Source: Arion vulgaris
Taxonomy: Eukaryota > Mollusca > Gastropoda > Stylommatophora > Arionidae
NCBI GenBank assembly: GCA_020796225.1
Contig: CM036754.1
Span: 21,828,867-21,892,866, forward strand
Length of the DNA: 64,000 nt
Direction: 5' to 3'
The position numbers and the translations under genes were made by a program. Below the pieces are notes generated by a model. The model worked only from the letters and a program-made list of their open reading frames with translations, was not told where the DNA came from and made no database searches. Positions 1 through 10,785 of the stretch are shown here, one piece after another; the stretch's first letter is position 1, and each line of letters starts with the position of its first letter.

Positions 1-59
1 CAGCTTGATAGTAACATGGCGGGTTTATTAAAAAAACGCTTGATATTGGTTACATTTCA

Positions 60-220
60 TCAACAAATAAACAGGTAAACAAATCAATATATTAAGAGCT
101 TCCGATAAAAAAAATAGACAAACACGGAACTTGAACCACTTACCCTCATTTCTTACGACACCTAATCGCCTTTTGTTTTTTCGGAAGCTCTTAATACCTG
201 TACCCTGTTTATTTGTTGAT
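60..220. repeat. Short foldback (inverted-repeat) element
   Basis: Positions 91-105 (attaagagcttccga) are the exact reverse complement of 181-195. Positions 60-77 pair with 201-219 with one extra base on the right. The arms therefore cover about 60-105 and 181-219, with a loop of about 75 bp between them. The layout fits a small non-autonomous foldback or MITE. No transposase is present and no superfamily is assigned. Confidence 0.6.
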
Positions 221-296
221 CATATTCGTTACTTCCGTTGCTTCCTCTGCGGGTTCTTGTAAGAAAACTCCTCGTGCTCATCTTACATTTCATCCG

Positions 297-562
297 AATA
301 TAATAATAGCCGTCCATCGCAAGCGATGATGACAACAATCTCAGACGTGTGCTGCTGTACCTCTCTGGTGTGTGCGAAGGTAACTGTAGAGTCCAATCCG
401 AGAACAGAATCCCCTACCACAGGTGCGGCATACATGATCAAGGTTAGACGTGTGTGTTGTGTGTCCTGTCTTGTCGCGCAGCTTATTTTCTCTGTGCCTC
501 AACAATACGATGATTCTCAGCTATGCGGGTTCCTCTTTTGTTGTTAAAGCGCCACATTTAGG
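297..562 (-). mobile_element. LINE 3' end with C2H2-finger C-terminus (decayed)
   Basis: Read on the minus strand, this ends in a (tta)n run at 297-308 preceded by a region translating to VCRTCGRGFCSRIGLYSYL followed by RTH. That is the C2H2-type finger found at the C-terminus of some non-LTR retrotransposon proteins. The first zinc-ligand histidine has become tyrosine and upstream frames are broken. A second copy of the same 3' end lies at 32495-32895 on the plus strand. Any plus-strand reading frame here is antisense to the LINE and is not taken as a gene. Confidence 0.7.
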
Positions 563-1245
563 GATCTTGCGCAAGGGATTCCCAGCACATGACTAAGATA
601 GTGTTGGTTAGGATATGTTTAAGTTTTAATGTCCATTCTTACCATATTTCACCAACAAATTTTCTACAAATGTATACCTAATATGTATTTCAGGAAATTG
701 ACATTGGAGTTCTAGAGTCCCATGACTTTTTCTAATCGCGATGTAAGTAACATTGTATGCTATAAAGTATTATTTTGTTTTATTTGTAGTATAAGGCATT
801 TCCTCAAAGTCTCTTTAGGTTAAACAGTGCCATTTTCTTTCATTGACTAACATATTATGATGCCCAGCAAAGAACAATTTTGTATTAACATAATTGTGTA
901 GAAAAGTGGCTTCCAACCTTGGAGACTCGCCTCTCCAGGTAGGCTTGAAAAGTTATGAAAATTTAGTGGATTTGTGTTTGAATGAGTTTATACTAACTTG
1001 TTTTTCCAGCTGAAATAAGACTTTTAAATTAAAACAATAAGTTCTAAATTTCTTTCAAAAATAACCAAGAACATCATTGAGTTTGAGTCATGATATTTTT
1101 GTCAAAAAACCTCTTATAAAAAATTAGGTGTTTGTTTTGTAAAATGTTTATTTTTCTCACTGCCAATGTCATATTGTTTAGGGAACAGTGTTGTTATAAC
1201 GCTCATAGTGAGAAACTTTTTTTAAATTTGCTCTTTGGAAATTGA
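563..1245. other. No recognised feature
   Basis: AT-rich sequence with no open frame of note, tandem repeat or family member that I can match elsewhere in the window. Confidence 0.5.
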
Positions 1246-1425
1246 CGTTCATTCTTCTTCTACTCTGTCATCCATTTACTTCTTTAAAGAAGTGTTGGGG
1301 TGGGGGTTTATGGTGATTGTGTGTGTTTAATCTAAAGCACTTTTGTAAGCTGTTATTCATTTTCTTAAGGCTGTTTGTGCCGTCGCTGCATTTTTTGTGT
1401 GGTCTTGAGTTCATTCGACTGGTGT
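1246..1425 (-). mobile_element. LINE 3'-end fragment
   Basis: Matches 31022-31200 in the same orientation (shared: tttacttcttta at the tail side, then cgtaagctg-like and gccgtcgct). In translation the minus strand has the RRPHKKCSDG type of motif, equivalent to the basic GRPRKRW motif at the C-terminus of LINE reverse transcriptases. The fragment is short and non-functional. Confidence 0.55.
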
Positions 1426-2154
1426 AAATGAGGAAAATAATAATATAAAAATACATGGGGTGGGGGAAGGAGAAGAATGGGGGATGGGTCGTAGAAGTCT
1501 TGCCTCATCTTCAATAGGGTACCAGCTGAAAAGTCTGAGAACCACTGGTGAAGTGTTTATGTGTATATGTCGGTATATATTTGTTTTCTCATATATTTCA
1601 GACATATCTTCTATATATCACTCTATTTATATGCACACTGCTGATGTATGCATGTCCTCGTAAATTTCAATTTATATTGCACTTTTTTCTCTCTCATGAT
1701 TGATAGATTACATCACACATTAAATATATGGGCTAGAAATGCTAAACTGCCATTAGATCATTACATAACAAAGGCAAACCGACTTTCAAAATATACTGAC
1801 ATTTTCACTCAATGTGTATAATGTGGGTTTACAAACTTTAGTTAATGAGACTACATGTGATTCATTTGTATTTTGTAATCATTATCCCCAAGCATGTGGG
1901 CTGGCATGTGGGCTGGCATGTGTTATGTGGGCTGGAATGTGCCATGGTGGAATTCCAACAACTTACTATCCATAGTAATGCGTATTATCTTAGTTCGAGA
2001 CTTGTTTCCTTGCTATGATGTGTGGTTTTCATTATCTAACGTGTCGTTCTCGGTATCTTTTAATCTGTGTGTTGTTGTAATGTAATGTAATGACCCCACG
2101 ACAAAGTAACATATCTAGTTAAGCAGTTTGTATAGTATTATAATGTCTTTTCTT
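1426..2154. other. Mostly unrecognised; 12-bp minisatellite at 1893-1937
   Basis: The unit atgtgggctggc is repeated about three times at 1893-1937. The remainder is AT-rich and shows no supported gene. Confidence 0.5.
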
Positions 2155-2311
2155 ATCCACATTTGCCGTGAAGCGTCGTGGGAGAGTTAGTTTTCTATCT
2201 TGTGCCAGGTGTGTTGCGCTTGACGTTGTCAGTCCATGTTTTCGCAGGGACTCTGAGATGTTACCTATCCATCGTGTTGTTGGCCTGCCTCATGCTCTGC
2301 GCACTGAGTGT
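2155..2311 (-). mobile_element. LINE C-terminal fragment
   Basis: Close copy of part of the LINE fragment at 55394-55800, with the same run from the atccacattt start through the tgagtgtc motif. It is truncated at both ends and encodes only a scrap of the region downstream of the reverse transcriptase. Confidence 0.65.
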
Positions 2312-2447
2312 CAGTATTATAATGTAATGATCTAAAAGCAACGTAACATATCCATTAAGGTGTCAGTGTGTACTTACAATGCCCTCTAACAGTTCTTCTC
2401 TCTAAAAACATACACTAAACACAATAAGGAGACCATTTTATTGGTAT

Positions 2448-2687
2448 TTAGTTAATTGCATATCCTTTACAGAACTTTCAGAATCAACCCCAGCTTTTAA
2501 CGCTGTTTGTGATTTTTCTAGGCATTAGTTCAGTAGTTTGCCATTGCTTTCTGAACGGGTGGTGCCATCGTCCTTTGTTAAAATCCACGCAAACAATTTG
2601 CAACCAAACTGCCCGCAGCGTGATTCGAACTCAGAACGTCGGGGTTAATAGACCGAGTCACTAACCCCTAGGCCACAGACACCACAC
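2448..2687 (-). mobile_element. SINE-A copy with 11-bp TSD
   Basis: Minus-strand SINE-A. The tRNA-like head reads inward from 2687 with the phrase gtgactcggtctattaaccc, and the body ends at the gcaatta tail near 2450. Perfect 11-bp direct repeats (tttattggtat) at 2437-2447 and 2688-2698 mark the target-site duplication and set both ends. Other copies are at 4433-4687, 29637-29930 and 33890-34106. Confidence 0.85.
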
Positions 2688-2728
2688 TTTATTGGTATAG
2701 GCCCTGTATATTTCAAAATAAAACGATA

Positions 2729-3144
2729 CAAGCAAAAGTAACTTGGTGCGTTTGTCTTTATGCGCATATTTAATCGTAGAAGTAAGGTGTTCAACTTTCG
2801 TTCCAATGTACACAAGCAAAAGTAACTTGGTGCGTTTGTCTTTATACGCATATTTAATCGTAGAAGTAAGGTGTTCAACTTTCGTTCCAATGTACACAAG
2901 CAAAAGTAACTTGATGCGTTTGTCTTTATGCGCAAATTTAATCGTATAAGTAAGGTGTTCAACTTTCGTTCCAATGTACACAAGCAAAAGTAACTTGATG
3001 CGTTTGTCTTTATGCGCATATTTAATCGTAGAAGTAAGGTGTTCAACTTTCGTTCCAATGTACACAAGCAAAAGTAACTTGGTGCGTTTGTCTTTATGCG
3101 CATATTTAATCGTAGAAGTAAGGTGTTCAACTTTCGTTCCAATG
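2729..3144. repeat. 84-bp tandem array, about five copies
   Basis: Units begin near 2729, 2813, 2897, 2981 and 3065 (each with acaagcaaaagtaactt) and are nearly identical. Because 84 is divisible by three, long frames stay open on both strands, giving an apparent 167-residue repetitive protein on the minus strand. I take this as an artefact of the period. The array abuts the SINE-D copy that follows. Confidence 0.9.
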
Positions 3145-3512
3145 GCACTCGGTTCGCTTCCTGAGTGGAGCGATCGGCATATTTTTGACAGGGATCCCTA
3201 TCAATGTATGTGAGATCGAGTTCCTAGTCATATCGAAAACATGAGGTTTCGTGTCCAAGTTAAGCACGCAAGTAAAAGAAACATTGACAGTTGACAATCG
3301 ATAAGAGTAGCTTGTAAAGCGTATGCCCAGGAAAAGTTCATTAAAAAATAGTTTGAAATAAAATTCCTGCACAATTTTCACTATTTTCAATACGACATCG
3401 GGTACCCTCGCCGCTGCTAAGGAGATTGTGCACTGCCGTTGTGAGTTTCCTATGTAAGAAACATATAGGAGCATACATGCCATTTCACCGAAGTGCAACT
3501 ATGATAGTCCTT
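3138..3512 (+). mobile_element. SINE-D copy, 5'-truncated
   Basis: Matches SINE-D at 17350-17804 and 50275-50712. It begins inside the tRNA-like head at the B-box region (cggttcgcttcctg) and runs to the region containing accgaagtgcaa near the 3' end. The 5' half of the head is missing where the 84-bp array ends. Confidence 0.8.
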
Positions 3513-3748
3513 AACAATCAATGATTTAGTCGTTGACTTCACATCTGCGACCATTATCACATTTGTAACTGTTGCAAGCAAACTAGTGTTACGTTCAATC
3601 GTGTAATCTCCTACTGAGTCATACATAGTGATTGATAATTTAGTCTGTGGTTGTTTGATGAAACATTCTAACCTCACTCTTTCAATTTATGCCAATTTCA
3701 AAAATAAAAACTCTCAGCATATTTATTTCAGAATTTAATTATATCTAT

Positions 3749-4001
3749 CGCCCGAGTGGTTACCTGGGACCAAATTTGGCGTGTAAAGAATATAACCACT
3801 GTTACCTGCCAAGCATTTCGTAAGAGGCGACTAAGAAGGTTTGGATGAAATCGGATGCATGTGTCCTAAACGTGTAGAAGTCTATGCGTTTAGGGGCCTA
3901 CCAAACCAATGTGCAACGTATACACGTTCTTGGTACAGATCAAACATATCACAAAAAGTGATTAAAATTGGTCGTAAAAAACGAACGCAAAGAAGAAGAA
4001 G
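3749..4001 (+). mobile_element. SINE-B copy with 12-bp TSD
   Basis: Starts at gcccgagtggttacc and ends in an agaagaagaagaag tail. The direct repeat aattatatctat at 3737-3748 and 4002-4013 is a perfect 12-bp target-site duplication, giving a 253-bp element. The family shares its whole architecture with SINE-C. Confidence 0.88.
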
Positions 4002-4187
4002 AATTATATCTATTTCTAATTTTTTTTAAACCACTTATTTCCGCGAAGTAAATGTAGCAAGTCTCAAACCAAACCACCCTTTTAGTATGTGTTCGATGCG
4101 ACTTAAGAGATAATATGTGCATTGCATAAACACATATGAGATTTTGAATATAAGCATTACAGAAGAGTCCTTCTTATACAATTAACA

Positions 4188-4432
4188 GAGAAGAGAACAA
4201 ACAGATCTTTGCAGAAGTAATTCACAGATCAAGAAGATGGCTAGTGCTACAAATAAGAACGAGAAAATTGAAATATTTTTGTCAACATATTAAAAAGACA
4301 CAAATCGTTGAAGAAGATTATTATGGCAGGAGGCATTCCGGCAGATAGGAAAAAAGGAAGACAACGAAGAAGATATGACTGATGATTTGCAACATGACGG
4401 CTGCAGAAGTTAGACACATGTAATATGAAAGA
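4188..4432 (+). mobile_element. LINE-2 3' region, part 1 (interrupted by SINE-A)
   Basis: Broken frames match the C-terminal region that is better preserved at 36390-36630: an EKTIMEG-type stretch, a K/R-rich KRKRGRQRRR-type stretch, then a DDL-MTAAE motif. The same LINE family is also at 22195-22345 and 52245-52430. The element continues after the SINE-A insertion at 4699-4775. Confidence 0.7.
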
Positions 4433-4687
4433 GGTGGCGTTTGTGGCCTAGGGGTTAGTAGCTTGGTCTATTAACCCCGACGTTCTGAGTTCGAATAACG
4501 ATGCGGACAGTTGGTTGCAAATTGTTTCGCGTGGATTTTTAGAAAAGGACGATGACACTACACGTTCAGAAAAAAATGGCAAACTACTGAACATAATAAT
4601 GCCTAGGAAAATCACAAACAGCGTTAAAAAAGCTGGGGTTGATTCGCAAAGTCCTGTAAAGGATATGCAATTAATTTTTATTTTTAA
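4433..4687 (+). mobile_element. SINE-A inserted in LINE-2, 11-bp TSD
   Basis: Full SINE-A flanked by perfect 11-bp repeats (aatatgaaaga) at 4422-4432 and 4688-4698. The flanks join to restore the LINE-2 3' end. Confidence 0.88.
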
Positions 4688-4698
4688 AATATGAAAGA

Positions 4699-4775
4699 TA
4701 CGTTAAAAGTCTTAATGTGGCAAAGTCCTGCTCATGAATAGCTATTCGATGATGATAGTGATGATAAACAATGAT
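4699..4775 (+). mobile_element. LINE-2 3' end, part 2
   Basis: This is the continuation of 4188-4432. It ends in a (gatgat)-rich tail near 4748-4765, as does the copy that ends near 22345. Confidence 0.6.
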
Positions 4776-4902
4776 TCTTTGATGTTATACATCTAATGTG
4801 ATCAAAGAACGTAACATTTCTGTATATAATCAACCAAGGGTACAATTCGTGATATATATATTTTAAAGGGATTGAGGTGTATCTGTGTGTATCTGACAAA
4901 CA

Positions 4903-5170
4903 GTCTAAAGGCGAAGTGATTCACTTCATTGCACCGGGTTTCCCCATTAGGCTTGGTCACTACCCGCAGAACTGTCAGGCCATCTGTTAGGAGTATTGAA
5001 GAGTAATGAACAAAATATGAACTCCGTAGCTCCAACATCAATACACATTGATCTCCCCCCTCCCTCACTCTCCAATATACATATATTCGTGAATCGAACG
5101 ACGCGATCCGGATTCGAACCAGCGACCTTCGGAATGCAAGGCAACTGCTTACCAATTCACTACAACCCCC
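4903..5170 (-). mobile_element. SINE-E copy
   Basis: On the minus strand the tRNA-like head (ttcgaatccggatcg B-box region) lies at 5100-5170. It is followed by the E body, with gtactttgtgca-type and gggaaacccggtgcaatgaa motifs. Related copies are at 15504, 27157, 38165, 38826 and 51060. Confidence 0.75.
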
Positions 5171-5219
5171 TTCAAATAGAGGAAATCAAAAGGAAAGCTG
5201 GCAGTAGTTGACGATAAAT

Positions 5220-5611
5220 AAGATATTTTCGTTGTATTACATGCATTACGAGTTTCGTTAATGAACAAAGTCTAGACAGGTCATAGACGGTTAATAACTG
5301 TTACATATTTGTTTTCCTTTCCACAGAAAGATTCAAAGCTGAGACTAAATGCTAGATCAAGATTACCAACTAGGAAGTGTTGAAGACAGAAACCGATCCA
5401 CATAAGGTCTTATCATGATCTAGACATAGCTTTCATCACGTATCAACAACATATATATATACATATATACTTCATGATATCCAAGGTTACAGGACCACAT
5501 GAATTCCTGGAATTGTATTCAGTATATGCAATATTAAATCGTCATATGGTGAACATGCATTACAAAAGTCTCTAACTAGGAGACGAATGTTATAATGTGT
5601 TGATAGAGAAT
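5220..5611. other. No recognised feature
   Basis: AT-rich spacer with a short (TA) run around 5450-5470 and no family match. Confidence 0.5.
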
Positions 5612-6005
5612 ATTCAGTGATTTAGTTACATAGGTGTACTACAACATTCCACGATTAAGTGCATAGGTATAGTATAATAATCCGTGATTATGTGCACATG
5701 TGTTGTATAATATTCGTTATTATGTGCAAAGGTGTACTATAACATTCCACGATTAAGTGCATAGGTATAGTATAATAATCCGTGATTATGTGCAAAGGTG
5801 TACTATAACATTCCGCGATTATGTGCATAGGTGTAGTATAATACTCAGTGGTTATGTACATAGGTGTAGTATAATACTCTGTGGATGTGTACATAGGTGT
5901 AGTATAATACTCTGTGGTTATGTACATAGGTGTAGTATAACACTCTGTGGTTGTGTGCATAGGTGTAGTGTAGTACTCTGTGGTTGTGCGCATAGGTGCA
6001 GTAAT
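5612..6005. repeat. 33-bp minisatellite upstream of the GPCR
   Basis: About eleven units of 33 bp carry the core ataggtgtagtataat followed by a variable actctgtggttatgtac segment. Early units carry a ccacgattaagtgc variant and later ones a ctgtggttatg variant, so the array has a gradient of types. It ends about 240 bp before the GPCR start codon, so it lies in the promoter or 5' UTR region. The period is divisible by three, which explains the open frames on both strands. Confidence 0.88.
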
Positions 6006-6244
6006 CAAACTTCGGCGGCCAGAAACAGGTGGGTGCTTGTACTAATTCATCAACATATTGTATAGGGATTGTATAGATAATACATAACATGTGGTAAAAG
6101 ACGAACTTGACTGACTCTTATTCTGAAGTTGGTTTGGATTTCTTTACCAAATGAAAGTTCAATTTCTATTAATTTGGACTGGATTAACTACGTGACTTCC
6201 AACTGAAGAGTCAAGAATCTGTAAAAGTGTATCTTGATATTGTG

Positions 6245-9200
6245 ATGGGTACTGCAATACCCAAAGCGCTGGAGCTTGAACTATACGATACGAACACTAG
6301 TTTCGAAGACATGTTGGCTCTACTTAACGAAACAGACCAATATGATGCGTGGAGGAGTGAGTGGACAGTGCTAGATCAGGAACAATGGCAAACAGTTGTT
6401 ATAACACTATATTCATTTGTTATCATTTTCGGTTTCTTCGCCAACCTGTTGGTTATGGTGGTTATTATTCGCTACAAACAACTTCACACGGTTACGAATA
6501 TTTTTATTTGCTATCTAGCAATAGCTGAGGTGGCCCTATGCGTATTTAACCTACCCTTACAGCTACACTATCAGCTTAGTGATAATTGGATGTTTGGAAG
6601 GATCCTATGCTACGTTGCTATGCCCACATTCGGCGTGCCACTGTTCTCCTCATCGCTCGCTATACTCATGATAGCCATTGACAGGTATATGCTCATTGTG
6701 TATCCTTTCAAGACAAGAATTTCCAACAAGCAGGCAATACTGGCAGTAATACTGATCTTCATCTTCACAATCGCGCTGTCCACGCCACTAATTGTTTTCG
6801 TCGATTACGTGGAGTTTTATCACCCTCTCATGAGAGAACAAAAGGTATAAAAGTAAGACACACATCCCTCTCTATCTCTCTCTATCTCTCTCTCTTTATA
6901 TCAATGCTGTAGCAGTAGTCTTCAATGTTATACACTATTTAACTACGTCTTTCTTCTTCACTTAACTCCTCTTGAAGTATAAAGCGACAACAAATTTCTT
7001 CCAACCTGATCTGTCCTGAGCAAACTAAGTTTAACTCCTAGTGGATCAGGGCAAAAGCCATTATAGAGTAAAAACGACACTTTGTGTGGCTCCTGGTCCA
7101 CAAGGAGTTAATTCAATGCCACCTCTTCTCTTTGTAGGTCTACAGTTCGTATCCATGTCTCTCTATAGGTCGTGCCCTACCCATTCTTGCCCCCTCCCAA
7201 TATTACATTTCAGAGCCACATGTTGGTATGTGGTATTCATCGTTAGTCCCCAGATAGTTCATTGGCGCAAGCATCAGTTGCCGTCTTCAATACCCCGTAA
7301 AAAGCAATGGAGAACTCTCTCGCATTCCCTAGCCTTTGACACCTTTGCTACTTAGGGCAGCAACAAATACACGTCTTACTTCTCTAAGCTTGGTCGTCCG
7401 CTGTATTGTGTTCCATCTGTGACTTTCAGTACTTGTCCTACTGTTCTCCTCCTGGTCGTTTGTGTCTTCCATGTTTTCGTTAACCCTCTGCTGTCTATCT
7501 CAGTGTGGTTTTCGTGACAGAGTTAGTCTCCATGTCTATCCTATGTACACACAATCCATCTCCAGCGCCTCTTCTAGAACTACTAGATAGATATACACAG
7601 TACTTCAATGCAATACTACAACTATATATATATATATATATATATATTCTCAACTAAGTCAACCATAGTGGTTTGTTTAGTCGATCATATTGGTTTATGA
7701 TAACATTTATATCGATACAGATAGTGTAAACATCAGCATGATCTATCTCTATATAGAAGGTACGCTGCAATGAATTGTGACTATATTCAGCTCATTATCA
7801 TGATAGTACACTGTGACAGACTGCTGTTTGTCCACCTATTCATGCATACCTTTCATTTATATTTGTATCTTGTAATATGTTCTCTTGTCCTCAATTATCC
7901 CCTTACATAGAGTCGACGACAGTGTGTCATATCTTCTATTGTTACCAAAATATTGAATTTTCTCTAACTTTTATTTCAGTGAGTAAGTCTGTTTTCCCTT
8001 CTTGTTATTGTAACACTACGTGTAATGTACATTATCAAGAAGGTGTCTAACACAAAGACAGACCAGACCATCTGTACTATAATACAGAAGTAAAGACATC
8101 ATGTGTTATATGAGTTATAGTGTCTGAACTTGTGAATTCTAAAGAAGAATTTCCGTCTTGCATTAGGCTACTTTTGTTCCTTGTCACGTAATCATCCAGC
8201 TTGGTCCAATTAACAAAACAAAAATGCTGATGTGCACACGGTACGCCTGCATGAGACCCTGATCCTTTGCTTTGGGATCTAAATTACAAGCACTTCTAAA
8301 GTTGGAGTACGGCTTGACTGAATGACGCGGGACACTAGTGTTATGGAAAACAAGCCTTCGCGTAAAAATCAATAAGTGGCGTTGTATAAGACCACGCCTG
8401 GATTTTATAGCGAGCGAACGTAACAAAACGACATGAGGAGAATTAAGTAAGTGCCATTGTTAATGTATATTGTAAGTAATATGTCATAAGCACATACTTC
8501 TTTTCTTCACCTTTCAACTCTCAGCGGAGCACAGGTCTTCTACAAACTTCTTCCAGCCCTTCCTCTCTCTTGCCATTCCTTTCAATTCTCTGAATGTTTT
8601 ATCTTTGCTGCTAATATCAGCCTCCAGCTCTCTTCTCCTGATATTTCTAGACTCCCCTACTCCCCTTTCGCTGCGGGTTCCAAAACAGTGTCTGTCTTAA
8701 ATGCTTCTGATCGGTTTTCTCAATGTGTGTTCTATCCCCCTCTAGTGTCTCTTGCAATGCTTTCGGTAGGTCTTCTCAACGTGTGTCTTATCCCCCACCA
8801 GTGTCTCTTTCTTAGTTCTTTCTCCACTGGTATCTGCTTAGTTAATAATCGTTAGTAATCTTATCATACCGTCTCAACTCCCTCTATTCTACGCAAACAT
8901 CCATTTACGAAGGTCATAAGCATATACTACTAGAACTTTATTATCATCATGTATGTATATTTGACTGTGCTAATTTGTAACTCTTCTATACTTCCTCAGA
9001 CTTACTGCTCAGAGTCTTGGCCCTCCTTCGTGGACAAACAGATCTACTCTGTGTCAACCTTCCTTCTACAGTTTGTGCTCCCTCTCTGCCTAACATCATA
9101 TTTCTACAAGCACATTTGCCAAGTGTTAAATAATCGACCCGTGAAGAAACACGACACCAGAAGAAACCAACGTACTACCAGGATACTCATCGCCGTGGTG

Positions 9201-9530
9201 CTGACATTCACAATCTGCTGGTTGCCCTGGAACTTATTCGCATTGACAGCAGAGTTCAGTCATCAGTTGGTGAAGGGTCGGTATTTTACGCTGACTGATC
9301 TCATGCTAAAAGTATTTGCCATGAGTCCAGCATGTATCAATCCATTCCTGTACGGCTGGTTGAACGATAACTTCAAAAAAGAACTAGGAAAACTATTCGG
9401 ATATCGTCTCTGCTATAGTAGATCTAACAGACGTGGCGGTACATCGTATTCAAGAACAACGGACGCAAATGGTGCAACTCTAAAGTCAGAGATGTGTCAC
9501 AGAAGTAGACCTGATATGACAGTAGTGTGA
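6245..9530 (+). CDS. Class A peptide GPCR, NPY/NPF-receptor-like; join(6245..6844, 9000..9530)
   Basis: Seven-transmembrane receptor of 376 residues for a small peptide, acting at the plasma membrane through G proteins. Exon 1 ends in phase 0 before GT at 6845; exon 2 starts after a pyrimidine-rich acceptor ending cag at 8999. I start at ATG 6245 (purine at -3, G at +4), not at the in-frame GTG at 6227. Visible: sequons N17 and N28; TM1 with GFFANLL (N67); TM2 about 84-106; C122 at TM3, pairing in this fold with C203; DRY at 146-148; TM4 about 163-186; TM5 about 217-240; CWLP at 273-276 in TM6; NPFLY at 314-318 in TM7; helix 8; C338 as a possible palmitoylation site; C-terminal TVV, a possible PDZ ligand. 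The YCSESWP loop and YGWLNDNFKKEL end favour NPY/NPF-type receptors. Odd: the usual TM2 aspartate (2.50) is Glu95. PrRP-like or short-NPF receptors are alternatives. GPCR call is firm, ligand class is inference. Confidence 0.88.
7330..7545 (-). mobile_element. LINE C-terminal fragment in GPCR intron
   Basis: The minus strand shows the degenerate equivalent of RPKTTWRRTV, then a cagatggaacacaatacag stretch and a gttgctgccctaa end. The same 3' end is at 19868-20095 and 49734-49893. It is antisense to the host gene. Confidence 0.7.
8517..8680 (-). mobile_element. LINE C-terminal fragment in GPCR intron
   Basis: Minus-strand translation gives RRRELEADISSKDKTFRELK, then GMARERKGWKKFVEDLCS and a stop. 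This is the typical last 50 residues of CR1/RTE-type reverse-transcriptase proteins, which follow the pattern TWRR, LA-DR, W, LC. It belongs to a different family from 7330-7545. Confidence 0.7.
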
Positions 9531-9939
9531 ATAATATACTTTGCTCTGTTACTTATAATTTACCGTTGCATGTCCAAACACACAAGAAACTAGCTACAAA
9601 TACTAAATGCCATTTTTCTATCACGCACGACATTGACATCACTACATACAACGGTATCCTTGCAAGCATTAGTGCCTTTATGTCCGTTTAGTCAAGCAAA
9701 TAATTATAAGTAAAGGTGTAAGACCAAGTTTCCATAAAGTCCCCCCTGCAACCAATCTTGTGATATTTGTTCCACGGAAACTATCATGTTATCGTGTGTG
9801 TATACGTACAGAGTTATCACTATTTGCACAGAACCATATTTCTTTGTCTTAATGTTCTTTTAAGGAATTATATATTATGTAATAGATATAATTTTGTCAT
9901 TGATATTAGTGGGGTTTTTGTGTGTGGAACAGACAGTCA
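9531..9939 (+). other. GPCR 3' flank
   Basis: Probable 3' UTR and downstream sequence. I see no canonical AATAAA within about 230 bp of the stop, so the poly(A) site is not placed. No other feature was recognised. Confidence 0.5.
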
Positions 9940-10245
9940 CCAACAACAGCATAAGAAAGCTGGGACAGATTCTTGCTTGAAATACATTAAGAAACAAAGA
10001 ATGAAGTGGTTCGGTCCCTTATTAAGAATGCAATCAAACTCCGCTGTATGCAGAGTCTTCTACAACAGAGCATCATGAAAGAATGCGAGAGAAAGACCAC
10101 GAAAAAGATGGCAGAGCAGAATCTTGTCAAAAAGCAACAAAATAACCATCACCCAAGCCACTAGAACAGCGCAAAATATAAAAAAAGAAAACCAGACAAT
10201 GGGCTACAACCTGGTAACAGTGGGACGACAAGAAAAGAATTGAAG
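9940..10245 (+). mobile_element. LINE C-terminal fragment
   Basis: Encodes KKQRMKWFGPLLRMQSNSAV, then further on an RERPRKRWQ-type basic motif. Both are typical of the region after the reverse transcriptase. It matches 42170-42370 (plus) and 46230-46480 (minus), down to a shared gacaatgggc-caaca-ctgg-agcagtg segment. Frames are broken. Confidence 0.7.
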
Positions 10246-10711
10246 AAAAATATATGTTTATCGTTGTTTTTCCCTATACATTTTCTGTGCAGAATTGAAG
10301 CAAGAACATCAAATACGAATTCCTTCCGGATAAATGAAGTGTTAATTTCATTAAGAAGAAAAAAAAAGAACAAAATAATCATACATCTTTAAAATGATAG
10401 ATAGTTATGAAAAGTGTTTCAGACAATCTATATCTATAGAGGGCCATTCATTTTCTCACTCTTCCGTTATGAAATGCACCATCGCGTCTCAGAGGAATGC
10501 TATGATTACATTTCGCTGAAAATTGATGCTGCTATTTTCTTAATAGCTGGGCCAAGGAAGAAGTTACCATTGAGAGAAACGCTTCATTACGAATGTATTC
10601 ATGAGGTTTCGTGCTCACATAAAGTGTCTGCTTCTATTGAAATTGAGTGTTCGCTCTGCACGCTTACGGTGAGGCCAAATGAGGATGCCAGGTCAATAGA
10701 TCTTGACTCCT
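10246..10711. other. No recognised feature
   Basis: AT-rich sequence. A frame of about 99 codons lies at 10414-10713 but has no recognisable domain or repeat match, and I do not call it a gene. Confidence 0.45.
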
Positions 10712-10785
10712 GATTTAACACGTGAGAAGATGGACTTTACGATATCCATGACTGCACGTTTATGTCAACGACTTTATGAAACTAT
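10712..10785. repeat. 74-bp direct repeat, left copy
   Basis: Matches 11041-11067 plus 11278-11324 (gatttaacacgtg, then gatggacttta and the gcacgtttatgtcaacgac segment) with about five mismatches. The two copies bracket SINE-C at 10786-11040. The right copy is split by SINE-G. Confidence 0.8.

Larger units (their letters stand above)
6845..8999 (+). other. GPCR intron (2155 bp)
   Basis: GT at 6845-6846 and AG at 8998-8999. It holds a CT-rich run near 6868-6898, two minus-strand LINE scraps (listed separately), (TA)n at 7623-7648, and an imperfect duplication of about 60 bp around 8705-8820 with the core tgtctctt after tatcccc. Confidence 0.85.

Noticed and set aside
2645..3148. 167-residue minus-strand frame of 28-residue repeats, possible repetitive protein
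   Set aside because: The 84-bp tandem period is a multiple of three, so frames stay open on both strands; the end of the frame runs into SINE sequence.
6227..6245. GTG at 6227 as the receptor start
   Set aside because: Nuclear animal genes rarely use GTG; the ATG at 6245 is in frame with a good start context and gives a normal N-terminal length.
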